DNA of 35,975 nucleotides from an uncultured Eggerthella sp. (GTDB lineage: Bacteria > Actinomycetota > Coriobacteriia > Coriobacteriales > Eggerthellaceae): positions 1 through 35,975 of the forward strand of contig USDX01000014.1 in assembly GCA_900553605.1 (NCBI GenBank). Reading direction: 5' to 3'. This document shows, piece by piece, positions 7,511 through 14,476 of the stretch. A program made the position numbers and the translations under genes. Each line of letters opens with the position of its first letter. The first letter of the stretch is position 1. The notes under the pieces are model-generated. The model had not been told where the DNA came from. It made no database searches and saw nothing but the letters and a program-made list of their open reading frames with translations.

Positions 7511-8059
7511 ATGAACTACGCCAACATTAAATATCGCGATATCGCTGATGGAGAAGGGGTGCGCACCACTCTGTTCGTGTCGGGATGCTCTCACCATTGC
7601 GAGAATTGCTTTCAGCCCGAAACCTGGAGCTTTTCTTATGGTCAGGAATTCACCGCCGAAGTTGCCGATGAGGTTCTGGCAACGCTTGACGATTTCTTCA
7701 TTGACGGTTTGACGTTTTTGGGTGGCGAACCCATGGAACCGGAAAACCAGCGCGGGTTGCTCGACCTGGCAAAACAGGCAAAGGCACTGCACCCTGAGAA
7801 AAGCATCTGGTGCTATACCGGCGACATATATGAAGACTTGATCGATGCCGCCTCACCTCGCCATACCGCGGAAACCGATGAGCTTTTGAGTTTGATCGAT
7901 GTGCTGGTGGATGGCCCCTATATTGACAGTCTTCATGACATCACGTTGCGTTTTTGCGGCTCGTCGAACCAGCGCGTTATCGACATGAACGAAACGCGCA
8001 AGGCTGGCGAAGTGGTGCTGTGGAAAGACGAAGAAGTGTACAGCACCCATTCGATGTAA
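7511..8059 (+). CDS. nrdG: Anaerobic ribonucleotide reductase-activating protein (radical SAM)
   Basis: NrdG (182 residues) uses a 4Fe-4S cluster and S-adenosylmethionine to generate the glycyl radical on NrdD. The radical-SAM motif CSHHCENC is at residues 26-33 (C26, C30, C33), followed by the aromatic residue typical of this subfamily. The stretch DGLTFLGGEPMEPENQ contains the GGE motif that binds SAM. The ATG at 7511 has only a weak GGGATG upstream, and translation may depend on nrdD. A perfect 16-bp hairpin follows 22 bases after the stop, ending the nrdDG transcript. Confidence 0.96.
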   Translation: MNYANIKYRDIADGEGVRTTLFVSGCSHHCENCFQPETWSFSYGQEFTAEVADEVLATLDDFFIDGLTFLGGEPMEPENQRGLLDLAKQAKALHPEKSIWCYTGDIYEDLIDAASPRHTAETDELLSLIDVLVDGPYIDSLHDITLRFCGSSNQRVIDMNETRKAGEVVLWKDEEVYSTHSM

Positions 8060-8080
8060 CCATAAGCTTTTCAGAGCAAG

Positions 8081-8117
8081 AATAGCGCCCGTCGGGACCT
8101 ACCCGACGGGCGCTATT
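8081..8117 (+). terminator. Strong hairpin terminating nrdDG
   Basis: AATAGCGCCCGTCGGG (8081-8096) is perfectly complementary to 8102-8117 around a 5-nt loop. The stem is long and GC-rich, but only two or three T residues follow, so termination efficiency is uncertain. Confidence 0.75.
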
Positions 8118-8397
8118 GCGTTGTATGGGGGAGCGGTGTTTGGCGGCTGATTGCGCGCATTAAGTTTTGCGGGTGGTATACGGCAGGCCTGTAGCGGACA
8201 ATTTGGGCATTTAGCCGCCCGCCGTGTCAAGAGTGGCATGCGGCGGGCAAGGTGCCTTGTGCTTTCTTGGCAGTGCGGCCCTTTGTATATCATGCACTAT
8301 GGGGTTGAATCGCGGCTTGCGTGACGTGCAATAGTTTCTTTTCGGCGATAGCCCGTTGTGCGCGCTCGTGTTTGGTCCCGCATGGCATACTGACACC
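8118..8397. other. Intergenic region upstream of the EcfT gene
   Basis: With the terminator and its flank this makes about 338 bases without a gene. It contains an 8-bp inverted repeat (GCCCGCCG 8217-8224 with CGGCGGGC 8241-8248). Because EcfT genes are often under vitamin riboswitches I looked for cobalamin, thiamine and FMN signatures and saw none. Confidence 0.45.
8386..8391 (+). promoter_or_regulatory. Candidate -10 box giving a leaderless ecfT mRNA
   Basis: CATACT lies 6 bases before the ATG at 8398, which has no Shine-Dalgarno sequence. Transcription from this box would begin at or next to the A of the start codon. There is no clear -35. Confidence 0.35.
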
Positions 8398-9237
8398 ATG
8401 GCAGCTTCATTACGCATATATATTCAAGGAGATACCCTCATCCATCGCGCTGATGCGCGCATGAAACTCGTGCTGCTATTGCTGTTTTCGGTAGGGGTGT
8501 TCTTCGTTGACACCTGGCGAGGCCTCGGCGTCTATTCGCTAGTGGTTGCGGCGGTGGTTGCCGCAGGTCGCATTCCCCTGGCGCGAATGGGTGCGCTTTC
8601 GCTTCCCTTGGCGGTATTGCTTGCGTTCATCTGGGTGTGCAATGCGTTCGCCTTCGATGTCGGCAGCCTTGCCGAATCGGGGCTTGGCGGCGTTTCCGCG
8701 GGTTTCGCTGAAGGGTGGCAGCCTGTTGCCTTGGCGGGAACTTTTGGGTTTGTGCCGCAGGGGTGTATGTTTGCCTTGTTCTATGCGGTTCGCATCTTTC
8801 TCATCTTGTGGGCGAGCTTTGCGGTTTCATTTACCACTTCCGCTGAAGCGCTAACGGGCGCTTTTGCGTCGCTGATGCGTCCCTTGCGCGTCATTCGCGT
8901 TCCCGTCGATGATGCTGCTACCATGCTTTCTCTCGCAGTTCGCTTTATTCCCCTTACCGCAGAAGAATTGGCGTTGGTTCGCAACGCCCAAACGGCGCGT
9001 GGCGCGCAGTTGGAAAGCGGCAGCGTCTGGCAGCGCCTGTTTGCCTATCGGACGGTATTCATCCCCTTAGTGGTGCGCTTGTTCCGTCGTGCCGACACGT
9101 TAAGCATTTCCATGGTGGCGCGCTGCTATGGCAGCGCCCGTCGAACAAGCCTTGAAGAGTCTCACATAGGCCTGCGGCAAGCGGTTGTTTTTTTGGCATG
9201 TTCGGCTCTGTTGGTGGTGGTCGCATGCATTCTGTAG
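8398..9237 (+). CDS. ECF transporter transmembrane subunit (EcfT/CbiQ family)
   Basis: The product (279 residues) is a T component of an energy-coupling-factor vitamin or metal importer. It links membrane substrate-binding (S) proteins to the ATPase pair. The N-terminal IYIQGDTLIHRADARMKLVL is typical of the family. Several hydrophobic helices span about 25-160. The two coupling motifs are recognisable: a canonical Ala-Arg-Gly at residues 200-202 (QTARGAQ) and a variant Ala-Arg-Cys at 241-243 (VARCYG). I placed the start at 8398; an in-frame TTG at 8356 adds residues with no family resemblance. No ATPase or S component is adjacent, so partners must be elsewhere in the genome. Enolase follows 97 bases later under its own signals. 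Confidence 0.9.
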   Translation: MAASLRIYIQGDTLIHRADARMKLVLLLLFSVGVFFVDTWRGLGVYSLVVAAVVAAGRIPLARMGALSLPLAVLLAFIWVCNAFAFDVGSLAESGLGGVSAGFAEGWQPVALAGTFGFVPQGCMFALFYAVRIFLILWASFAVSFTTSAEALTGAFASLMRPLRVIRVPVDDAATMLSLAVRFIPLTAEELALVRNAQTARGAQLESGSVWQRLFAYRTVFIPLVVRLFRRADTLSISMVARCYGSARRTSLEESHIGLRQAVVFLACSALLVVVACIL

Positions 9238-9286
9238 GCGTAAACGTTGCGCTTGCCTGTACGGGGCGGGTTGAATGCGGGGCACA

Positions 9287-9295
9287 TGGTATCAT
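9287..9295 (+). promoter_or_regulatory. Candidate extended -10 promoter for eno
   Basis: TGGTATCAT fits an extended -10 (hexamer TATCAT at 9290-9295), about 40 bases before the enolase ATG. TTGAAT at 9271 is too close to serve as a standard -35. Confidence 0.4.
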
Positions 9296-9334
9296 TCGAG
9301 TGTTTGAACAAAACGTTTCCAAGGAGGAAATTAC

Positions 9335-10627
9335 ATGGGTACCATCATCGATGTGTTCGGTCGTGAGATCCTTGACTCCCGCGGCAATCCCACGGTAGAG
9401 GTAGAGGTTGTTCTCGACGATTATGCAACAGGTCGTGCTGCTGTTCCTTCCGGTGCATCCACTGGTGCTTTTGAGGCAGTAGAGCTTCGCGATGGCGATT
9501 CCGAGCGTTACTTGGGCAAGGGCACGCTGAAGGCTGTTGCTCACGTTAACGAAGAGATTGCCGATGCTCTTATCGGCATGGAAGCCGACGATCAGCGCGG
9601 TATCGATGCAATCATGCTTGAGCTTGACGGCACCGAAAACAAGGGCAACTTCGGCGCAAACGCCATTCTTGGTGCTTCTTTGGCTGTTGCCAAGGCTGCT
9701 GCAGAGTCTGCAGAGCTTCCTCTTTACAAGTACGTTGGCGGCGCAAATGCCAACATGCTGCCCACGCCTATGATGAACATCCTGAACGGCGGCGAGCACG
9801 CAGACAATAACGTGGACTTCCAGGAGTTCATGATCATGCCCGTTGGCGCAACCTCTTTCGCTGAGGCACTGCGTTGGTGCGCAGAAATCTATCACACCCT
9901 GAAGAAGGTTCTGCATGAGGCTGGCCTTGGCGGCGGCGTTGGCGACGAAGGCGGCTTCGCTCCCAACTTCACCACCAACGAAGAGCCCCTCAAGTACATT
10001 GTTGAGGCATGCGAAAAGGCTGGCTACAAGCCTGGTTCCGACATTATGTTCGCTATGGACCCCGCTTCTACCGAGTTCTACAACGCTGAAACCGGCAAGT
10101 ATGTTTTGGCTGGCGAAGGCCGCGAGCTCACCAGCGCTGAGATGGTTGACTACTGGGAGGCTTTGGTTCAGAAGTACCCCATCATCTCCATCGAAGACGG
10201 CATGGCCGAGGAAGACTGGGATGGCTGGAAGGCCCTCACTGATCGCATCGGTGACAAGGTTCAGCTGGTTGGCGACGACCTGTTTGTAACCAACCCCAAG
10301 CGTCTTGCTAAGGGCATCGAGCTTGGTTGCGCTAACGCAATCCTGGTCAAGGTTAACCAGATCGGTTCCCTCACCGAAGCTCTCGAGGCTGTACAGATGG
10401 CAAAGCAGGCAGGTTATGCTTGCATCATGTCCCATCGTTCCGGCGAAACCGAGGACGTTACCATCGCCGACCTCGCGGTTGCAACCAACGCTGGGCAGAT
10501 CAAGACTGGCGCTCCTTGCCGTTCCGACCGTGTTGCCAAGTACAATCAGCTTCTTCGCATTGAAGAGCAGCTGGGCGATTCTGGTCAGTACGCTGGCATG
10601 AAGGCGTTCTACAACATCAATCGCTAG
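9335..10627 (+). CDS. eno: Enolase
   Basis: Enolase (430 residues, full length) interconverts 2-phosphoglycerate and phosphoenolpyruvate in glycolysis. The start (IIDVFGREILDSRGNPTVEV) and the segment ILVKVNQIGSLTEAL are diagnostic. Catalytic and metal residues are in place: E205 in GDEGGFAP, D242, E287 in SIEDGM, D314 in GDDLFVTN, K339 and the loop residue H367 in SHRSGETED. AAGGAGG at 9321-9327 gives a strong ribosome-binding site. The gene is monocistronic, with its own promoter candidate and a strong terminator 22 bases after the stop. Confidence 0.99.
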   Translation: MGTIIDVFGREILDSRGNPTVEVEVVLDDYATGRAAVPSGASTGAFEAVELRDGDSERYLGKGTLKAVAHVNEEIADALIGMEADDQRGIDAIMLELDGTENKGNFGANAILGASLAVAKAAAESAELPLYKYVGGANANMLPTPMMNILNGGEHADNNVDFQEFMIMPVGATSFAEALRWCAEIYHTLKKVLHEAGLGGGVGDEGGFAPNFTTNEEPLKYIVEACEKAGYKPGSDIMFAMDPASTEFYNAETGKYVLAGEGRELTSAEMVDYWEALVQKYPIISIEDGMAEEDWDGWKALTDRIGDKVQLVGDDLFVTNPKRLAKGIELGCANAILVKVNQIGSLTEALEAVQMAKQAGYACIMSHRSGETEDVTIADLAVATNAGQIKTGAPCRSDRVAKYNQLLRIEEQLGDSGQYAGMKAFYNINR

Positions 10628-10648
10628 AACATCGGATTGATTATCCTG

Positions 10649-10687
10649 AAGGGCCCGCAGGCGCAAAGCTTGCGGGCCCTTCTTGAG
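10649..10687 (+). terminator. Rho-independent terminator of eno
   Basis: AAGGGCCCGCAGGC (10649-10662) pairs with GCTTGCGGGCCCTT (10668-10681) with one G-T pair, followed by TCTTGAGTTTTT, a broken T-run. Confidence 0.88.
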
Positions 10688-10936
10688 TTTTTGTCCCTTA
10701 ATGGGCCCTCCCGTATTGCGCTCTTCTCCCAACCTCGCCCCCCCCAGTCCCAGCGCGTAGGAGCGAGGTGCAAAAGCTTGCTGGGGCGAGGTGCAAAAGC
10801 AATGAGGCGATTTGTCGAGAGGCTCGCAGGCATGTGGGGTGCAGCTGTCGAGCACGTGCCTGCTGAAACGGGTTGCCAAGGGGCGCGCTGGCGCCTCGAG
10901 GGCTTGGGCGCGAGGGGTAAACGCCGCTGGAGTCGG
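10688..10936. other. Convergent intergenic region between eno and the DUF362 gene
   Basis: Including the terminator, about 309 bases lack a gene. It holds a 15-bp direct repeat and, at its right end, an inverted repeat overlapping the DUF362 stop codon. No coding frame is supported. Confidence 0.45.
10763..10800. repeat. 15-bp direct repeat
   Basis: GCGAGGTGCAAAAGC occurs at 10763-10777 and again at 10786-10800, 23 bp apart start to start. The meaning is unknown. Confidence 0.7.
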
Positions 10937-10946
10937 TTACCCCTCG
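10911..10946 (-). terminator. Inverted repeat at the end of the DUF362 gene, possible terminator
   Basis: CGAGGGGTAA (10911-10920) is the exact complement of TTACCCCTCG (10937-10946), with a 16-nt loop. The right arm includes the stop codon of the minus-strand gene. No T-run follows in the minus direction, so a terminator role is only tentative. Confidence 0.4.
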
Positions 10947-11947
10947 AAGGGCTTTACGTGCGCAACGGCTTCGGCTTGGGCGATCTCCGCTTCGCCGTTG
11001 TCCAGGTCAAGCAGGCGATATTTCCAGTTGCCCATTCCCAGCTCGTGCATATATGAGAGCTGACGCAGACCATGGCGCGTTTCGATTCGCTCAACAAGAT
11101 CGTGGTTGTCGCAGAGCCCTGCTTCGGTCATGGCGTATACCAGGTCAACGCAGGCGGAGTCGATGGCGCAGATATCGGTCGATGCCAGAATGCCCACATT
11201 CGGCGTGACGACAGGCATGGCGCCCGTGCCTTCGCAGTCGCAGGAGACTGACATATTGCGCATAACATTGACGTACACAATGCCGTCCCCAAAGAAGTCG
11301 ATAGTCGCCTTGGTGGATTCGGTCATGCGCTCCATCAGCTCTTCTTCGGCGATTGACCACAGATTGTCAGAGCCAGGCACGGTGTGGATTTCGCCTTTGC
11401 CGATGCGGCCGTCGGCGCAGCCGATGCCCAAGTTTTTGTTAGATCCGCCGAAGCCGCCCATGGTATGACCCTTGAAGTGGGTGAGCGTGAGCATCGAATC
11501 GTAGTTCAGCATATGGGTGCCCACGTGCATTTCGCTAAGCCATTTGCCGCCGGCAACGGGCAGGGTGGCAACGCCTTCCTCGTCCATGATGTCTACGGGG
11601 CAGAATGTCCAGCCGTTGTGGGCGATGGTTTCGCGATGCTGTTCGGTGGTGTAGCGGTCGCCTTCGTAGTAGGTGTTGGTTTCCACGATGGTGGCATCGG
11701 GTAGGTCTTCGGAGACGAGATCCTTCACCCAGTTGAAGGGAATGATGTTGGGGCCGTCCTTTTCGCCAGTGTGCAGCTTGATGGCGATCTTGCCCGTAAG
11801 CTGTGGTGCTACTTTGGCAACCGCACGGCGCAGGCCTTCAGGTGAAAGATCGCGCGTGAAGAACACGTCGGAAGTTGCACCATCGCGCTGGTCGAACGGC
11901 ACGCGAACGCTGCCGTTGGTCGCTGTTTGCGGGTTTGCTTCAGCCAT
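10937..11947 (-). CDS. DUF362-domain protein
   Basis: The 336-residue product matches the DUF362 family throughout. Signature segments are KIAIKLHTGEKDGPNIIP near the N-terminus and HFKGHTMGGFGGSNKNLGIG with CADGRIGKG in the middle. Many DUF362 proteins also carry a 2x[4Fe-4S] ferredoxin domain; none is visible here, although MSVSCDCEG and GIGCADG supply a few cysteines. The family's biochemical role is not established, so I assign none. The ATG is preceded by AAGGAG (minus strand, 11955-11960). It is followed on the minus strand by the eno terminator region and preceded by the membrane-bound regulator, 73 bases away. Confidence 0.85.
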   Translation of the reverse strand: MAEANPQTATNGSVRVPFDQRDGATSDVFFTRDLSPEGLRRAVAKVAPQLTGKIAIKLHTGEKDGPNIIPFNWVKDLVSEDLPDATIVETNTYYEGDRYTTEQHRETIAHNGWTFCPVDIMDEEGVATLPVAGGKWLSEMHVGTHMLNYDSMLTLTHFKGHTMGGFGGSNKNLGIGCADGRIGKGEIHTVPGSDNLWSIAEEELMERMTESTKATIDFFGDGIVYVNVMRNMSVSCDCEGTGAMPVVTPNVGILASTDICAIDSACVDLVYAMTEAGLCDNHDLVERIETRHGLRQLSYMHELGMGNWKYRLLDLDNGEAEIAQAEAVAHVKPFEG

Positions 11948-12020
11948 AGCGGCTCCTTAGAACGGAGTTTTTCTTTTCACTATGGTACCGCAACGAGCCA
12001 TTTAAGCGACGCAGCGTTTC

Positions 12021-12632
12021 TTAAAATATGAAGCGAAGAACAACGACGAATGCGGCGCCAAAGATTGCGCTGAGCATCACCAAAAGCATATCGTGCGCGG
12101 ATTTATGTTTGCGTACGAAGGCATTGTATCGCGAGGTGCGGTTGGGTTCTTTGCCTGCGCAGAACGCCAGGATTTCCTGGTAGGTAAGAATGTTATTTCG
12201 GACTTTTGCCTTCTTTACGGCAAAGCTAAGCCCAAGAGCGGTGGCGAAAGTTGCCGCAAAAACAAGCAGGCAGGCCAAGCCTGATGCGGTGTTTTTCTCA
12301 GTAAAGCTGTCAAGCGCAAAGAGCAAGGCGACTATCGCAATAACGGTTAGCAGCATTTCGGCGGCGTACATCCAGATAAGGCTGTGGTCTGCTTTGCGGA
12401 CGGATTCTTCCATGGTTTTCACGTCTCCTTTTATCAGCTCGTCGATAGAGATATCGAAGGCAACACTGAGCAAAAGCAGGCTTTGAACATCGGGGTACGT
12501 GCGTCCTGTTTCCCAATTCGAAATGGTCTGGCGCGAAACGTAGATTTTCTCCGCTAGCGCTTCTTGGGAAATACCCAGTGCTTGGCGGTGCTTCTTTATC
12601 TGTCCGGCTAGTTCCATTTCCGTGGCATTCAC
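12021..12632 (-). CDS. XRE-family HTH regulator with three C-terminal membrane helices
   Basis: This 203-residue protein begins with a Cro/C1-type helix-turn-helix (residues 9-63, including ISQEALAEKIYVSRQTISNW and the WETGRTYP motif). Three predicted membrane helices follow at about 84-107, 116-138 and 182-203, so it is a membrane-tethered DNA-binding protein. Such HTH-plus-TM proteins are common in Firmicutes and Actinobacteria and often control a neighbouring transporter or stress gene; here no transporter is adjacent. The ATG at 12632 has AAGGAG ten bases upstream. A second methionine at residue 6 is an alternative start. Targets cannot be inferred from the sequence. Confidence 0.85.
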   Translation of the reverse strand: MNATEMELAGQIKKHRQALGISQEALAEKIYVSRQTISNWETGRTYPDVQSLLLLSVAFDISIDELIKGDVKTMEESVRKADHSLIWMYAAEMLLTVIAIVALLFALDSFTEKNTASGLACLLVFAATFATALGLSFAVKKAKVRNNILTYQEILAFCAGKEPNRTSRYNAFVRKHKSAHDMLLVMLSAIFGAAFVVVLRFIF

Positions 12633-12786
12633 TTATTGCTCCTTGCTCGCATATGCAAGCCTGAGCTTGCCTTCGTCTTCCAGGATGACGTGCTTCGAAA
12701 AACTCTACCACCCAACTATTTCGACATAGCGCATCATTGCTGGATTGATCGGTGTCAAAATCCTTTATCAACTCAATGATCAGCGG

Positions 12787-13716
12787 TTATTTGAAAGCGG
12801 CATGGTAGATTTCGTCTTGCTTCTGGGAGAAGTTGAAAGGTGTGGGAGAAAGGCGCTTCCCCAGTCTTTTCGATGCTATTGTTGCGAGGTTAAACAGTTG
12901 GCCCCTGTCAAAAACCTGGTTTTTCGTGACGGAGACAACATGGACTCCTGCCTTTTCCAGGGTTGACCTTCTGCTTGAATCAAGGTGAAGCTTGCTTGCG
13001 TCCGAATGGAAGGTGTCGCTGTCGTATTCGAGTGCGAACCGCTGGTCGGGCCAGCATAAATCGCATCGACGCATCACGACGCCTCCCTCGTTGGTCTCGA
13101 TAGGGAAGTTAAGCTCCGGGCGAGGCAGGCCAAATCCACCCAAGGAAGGAGGAAGGCAAAGAAGCATCGAAAGCAAGCTTTCCATCGGGGAGGCGGATCC
13201 TTTGGCGATGTAGCTCGATGCTCGCTTTGCTGCCTTTACCCCGTGAATTCCGTCGCATTTCTCGAGATAGCGTTCGATGAGCTGGGGATTACTGCGCGGC
13301 TCCCTTCGGAGGAAGCCGCTGTCGGATTGAGCGCTGAGTCCGTAGGATCCGCATAGCTCATATCCAATGGTGATGAGCTGTATCAAGCTTGATTCTTTTC
13401 CGAGTTGAAGAAATGTTGCTTCCGGTGTGCTTATGTATAGGTCCTGCGCAATCTTGTAGAACGAACGGGAGGGATGTTTTCCCGACCAAATGCGAGGAGA
13501 GAGGTTTTGCGACTTTCTCATGTTTGCTTTGCAAGAAACCAAAATCGATACAGGCTTTTCGTCGATGCTGAATTTCCAGAGGATGCCAGTATCTATTTGG
13601 GAGTAATAAGGGGAGTTGTTTTCTTGTGGCGCTGCTTGTGAAATGGGTTGCGCCCAATTTCTATCATGAGTTCGCCAGTATGCCAGGGCGGTTTTATGTC
13701 CGATGAAAATTGCCAT
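12787..13716 (-). CDS. DUF559/Vsr-like nuclease-fold protein
   Basis: The 309-residue product has a C-terminal domain (about 175-285) resembling DUF559, a PD-(D/E)XK-type nuclease fold related to Vsr. Matching features are SPMESLLSMLLCLPP (E179), RRCDLCWPDQRFALEYDSD (D219, E230, D232), TFHSD, and RRSTLEKAGVHVVSVT near 249-263. The N-terminal half (ALAYWRTH...; YISTPEATFLQLGKES; LITIGYELCGSYG) resembles the AbiEi-like region that often precedes this domain in Coriobacteriia. I recall many such paralogues but cannot verify this here. No toxin partner is adjacent. Base composition looks poorer in GC than the flanking genes, which may mean acquisition. The start has no Shine-Dalgarno sequence. 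Function (nuclease, antitoxin-like or neither) is unknown. Confidence 0.7.
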   Translation of the reverse strand: MAIFIGHKTALAYWRTHDRNWAQPISQAAPQENNSPYYSQIDTGILWKFSIDEKPVSILVSCKANMRKSQNLSPRIWSGKHPSRSFYKIAQDLYISTPEATFLQLGKESSLIQLITIGYELCGSYGLSAQSDSGFLRREPRSNPQLIERYLEKCDGIHGVKAAKRASSYIAKGSASPMESLLSMLLCLPPSLGGFGLPRPELNFPIETNEGGVVMRRCDLCWPDQRFALEYDSDTFHSDASKLHLDSSRRSTLEKAGVHVVSVTKNQVFDRGQLFNLATIASKRLGKRLSPTPFNFSQKQDEIYHAAFK

Positions 13717-13860
13717 GTTGGGAAATATGACAGACGTTTCTTAATTTCATGAGAAAGCGGTGTGAAGGATATCGAAATCAATCGCCAGCGTTGCCTTCGC
13801 GTGCCAGCTGTTCACGTTGTTTCATGGCGCTGAATCCAATAGCGCCGATTCGGAAGCGTA

Positions 13861-14044
13861 AAAACAAAAATCTCGCCCTTTCTGCAACTTTTTTGCGATT
13901 AGGGGCTGCTGCGATTTCTTTAAATACTGATATTGGCTCAAAAGTGCAGCAAATTAACTGTTGGGAGGCTTTTTTCCGTCTTTTGCGAGTGGGCGAGGAT
14001 TGCCAATCGAAAAAAAGTTGCAGAAAGGGCGAGATTTTTGTTTT
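13861..14044. repeat. MITE-like element with 40-bp inverted repeats
   Basis: The left arm (13861-13900) and right arm (14005-14044) are reverse complements at 39 of 40 positions, with a 104-bp centre (13901-14004). The arms end in A-rich/T-rich tracts (AAAACAAAAATCTCGCCC... and ...GGGCGAGATTTTTGTTTT). There is no coding frame inside. No obvious target-site duplication flanks it. It could be a miniature inverted-repeat transposable element or a bidirectional terminator-like structure. Confidence 0.7.
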
Positions 14045-14059
14045 CAAAACGAGCGGATC

Positions 14060-14240
14060 GCTGCAACAGGGCGGTTGCCGCAGCCGGCGGCGCTGTAGCA
14101 AGGTAGTTGTCGCAGCCAGCGGTGCCGCGGCGAAGGAGGTGCCGCGGCTGGCAGTGCTGCAATGAGGGGCTGCCTCAGCGGGGCGATTTCTGTAGCTGGC
14201 AGTGCCGCGGCGAAGGAGGTGTCGCAGCGGGTAGGTGTCG
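14060..14240. repeat. GC-rich degenerate repeat patch
   Basis: GTGCCGCGGCGAAGGAGGTG occurs at 14122-14141 and exactly again at 14202-14221 (80-bp offset), within a patch built from variants of GCNGCGG, GGAGGTGC and CTGGCAGTGC. The same vocabulary reappears in the intergenic patch at 18661-18830. Confidence 0.65.
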
Positions 14241-14435
14241 TGGTGGGAGGGTTAGCGCAATGGGTCGTATCTTGCGGAGATCACGCGAAGCCCTCTTGCG
14301 GCAGCGGTGCAGAACGAAGGGCAGTATTACTGTGCGGCTGAGCGATCCCGCTCCACCGCCCCGGCCGGTTTGCGCCAGGATGGCATCGATAGGGCCTATA
14401 TAGCACGATTGCTGCAAGCCTCTTGCGTAGCGAGG

Positions 14436-14441
14436 TATACT
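14436..14441 (+). promoter_or_regulatory. Candidate -10 box for alr
   Basis: TATACT in the context GAGGTATACTCT, about 36 bases before the GTG start. The -35 is unclear. Confidence 0.4.
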
Positions 14442-14476
14442 CTTCTTTATCCTATACAACGAAAGAAGGGCTCTTC

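Larger units (their letters stand above)
13717..14476. other. 760-base gene-free accessory region upstream of alr
   Basis: The left part contains a 184-bp element with 40-bp inverted repeats. The middle is a GC-rich patch with a 20-bp direct repeat, and the right end carries a -10-like TATACT and the alr ribosome-binding site. Overlapping open frames on both strands here are low-complexity arginine-rich or symmetric readings of the inverted repeat, not genes. Confidence 0.6.

Noticed and set aside
8118..8397. Vitamin riboswitch before ecfT
   Set aside because: No cobalamin, thiamine or FMN box signatures were seen; only a simple 8-bp inverted repeat is present.
9059..10879. 606-codon minus-strand open frame across eno
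   Set aside because: Antisense shadow of enolase with no recognisable domain; it also runs through the eno terminator.
12753..12758. TTGACA -35 box on the minus strand before the HTH gene
   Set aside because: The -35 is perfect but no acceptable -10 lies 16-18 bases downstream on that strand.
12787..13716. Type IV toxin-antitoxin system
   Set aside because: The N-terminal half recalls AbiEi-associated proteins, but no AbiEii-like nucleotidyltransferase toxin is adjacent on either side.
13749..14165. Open frames on both strands over the inverted-repeat element
   Set aside because: Both strands translate the two repeat arms to the same peptide, which follows from the inverted repeat; no ribosome-binding site or domain.
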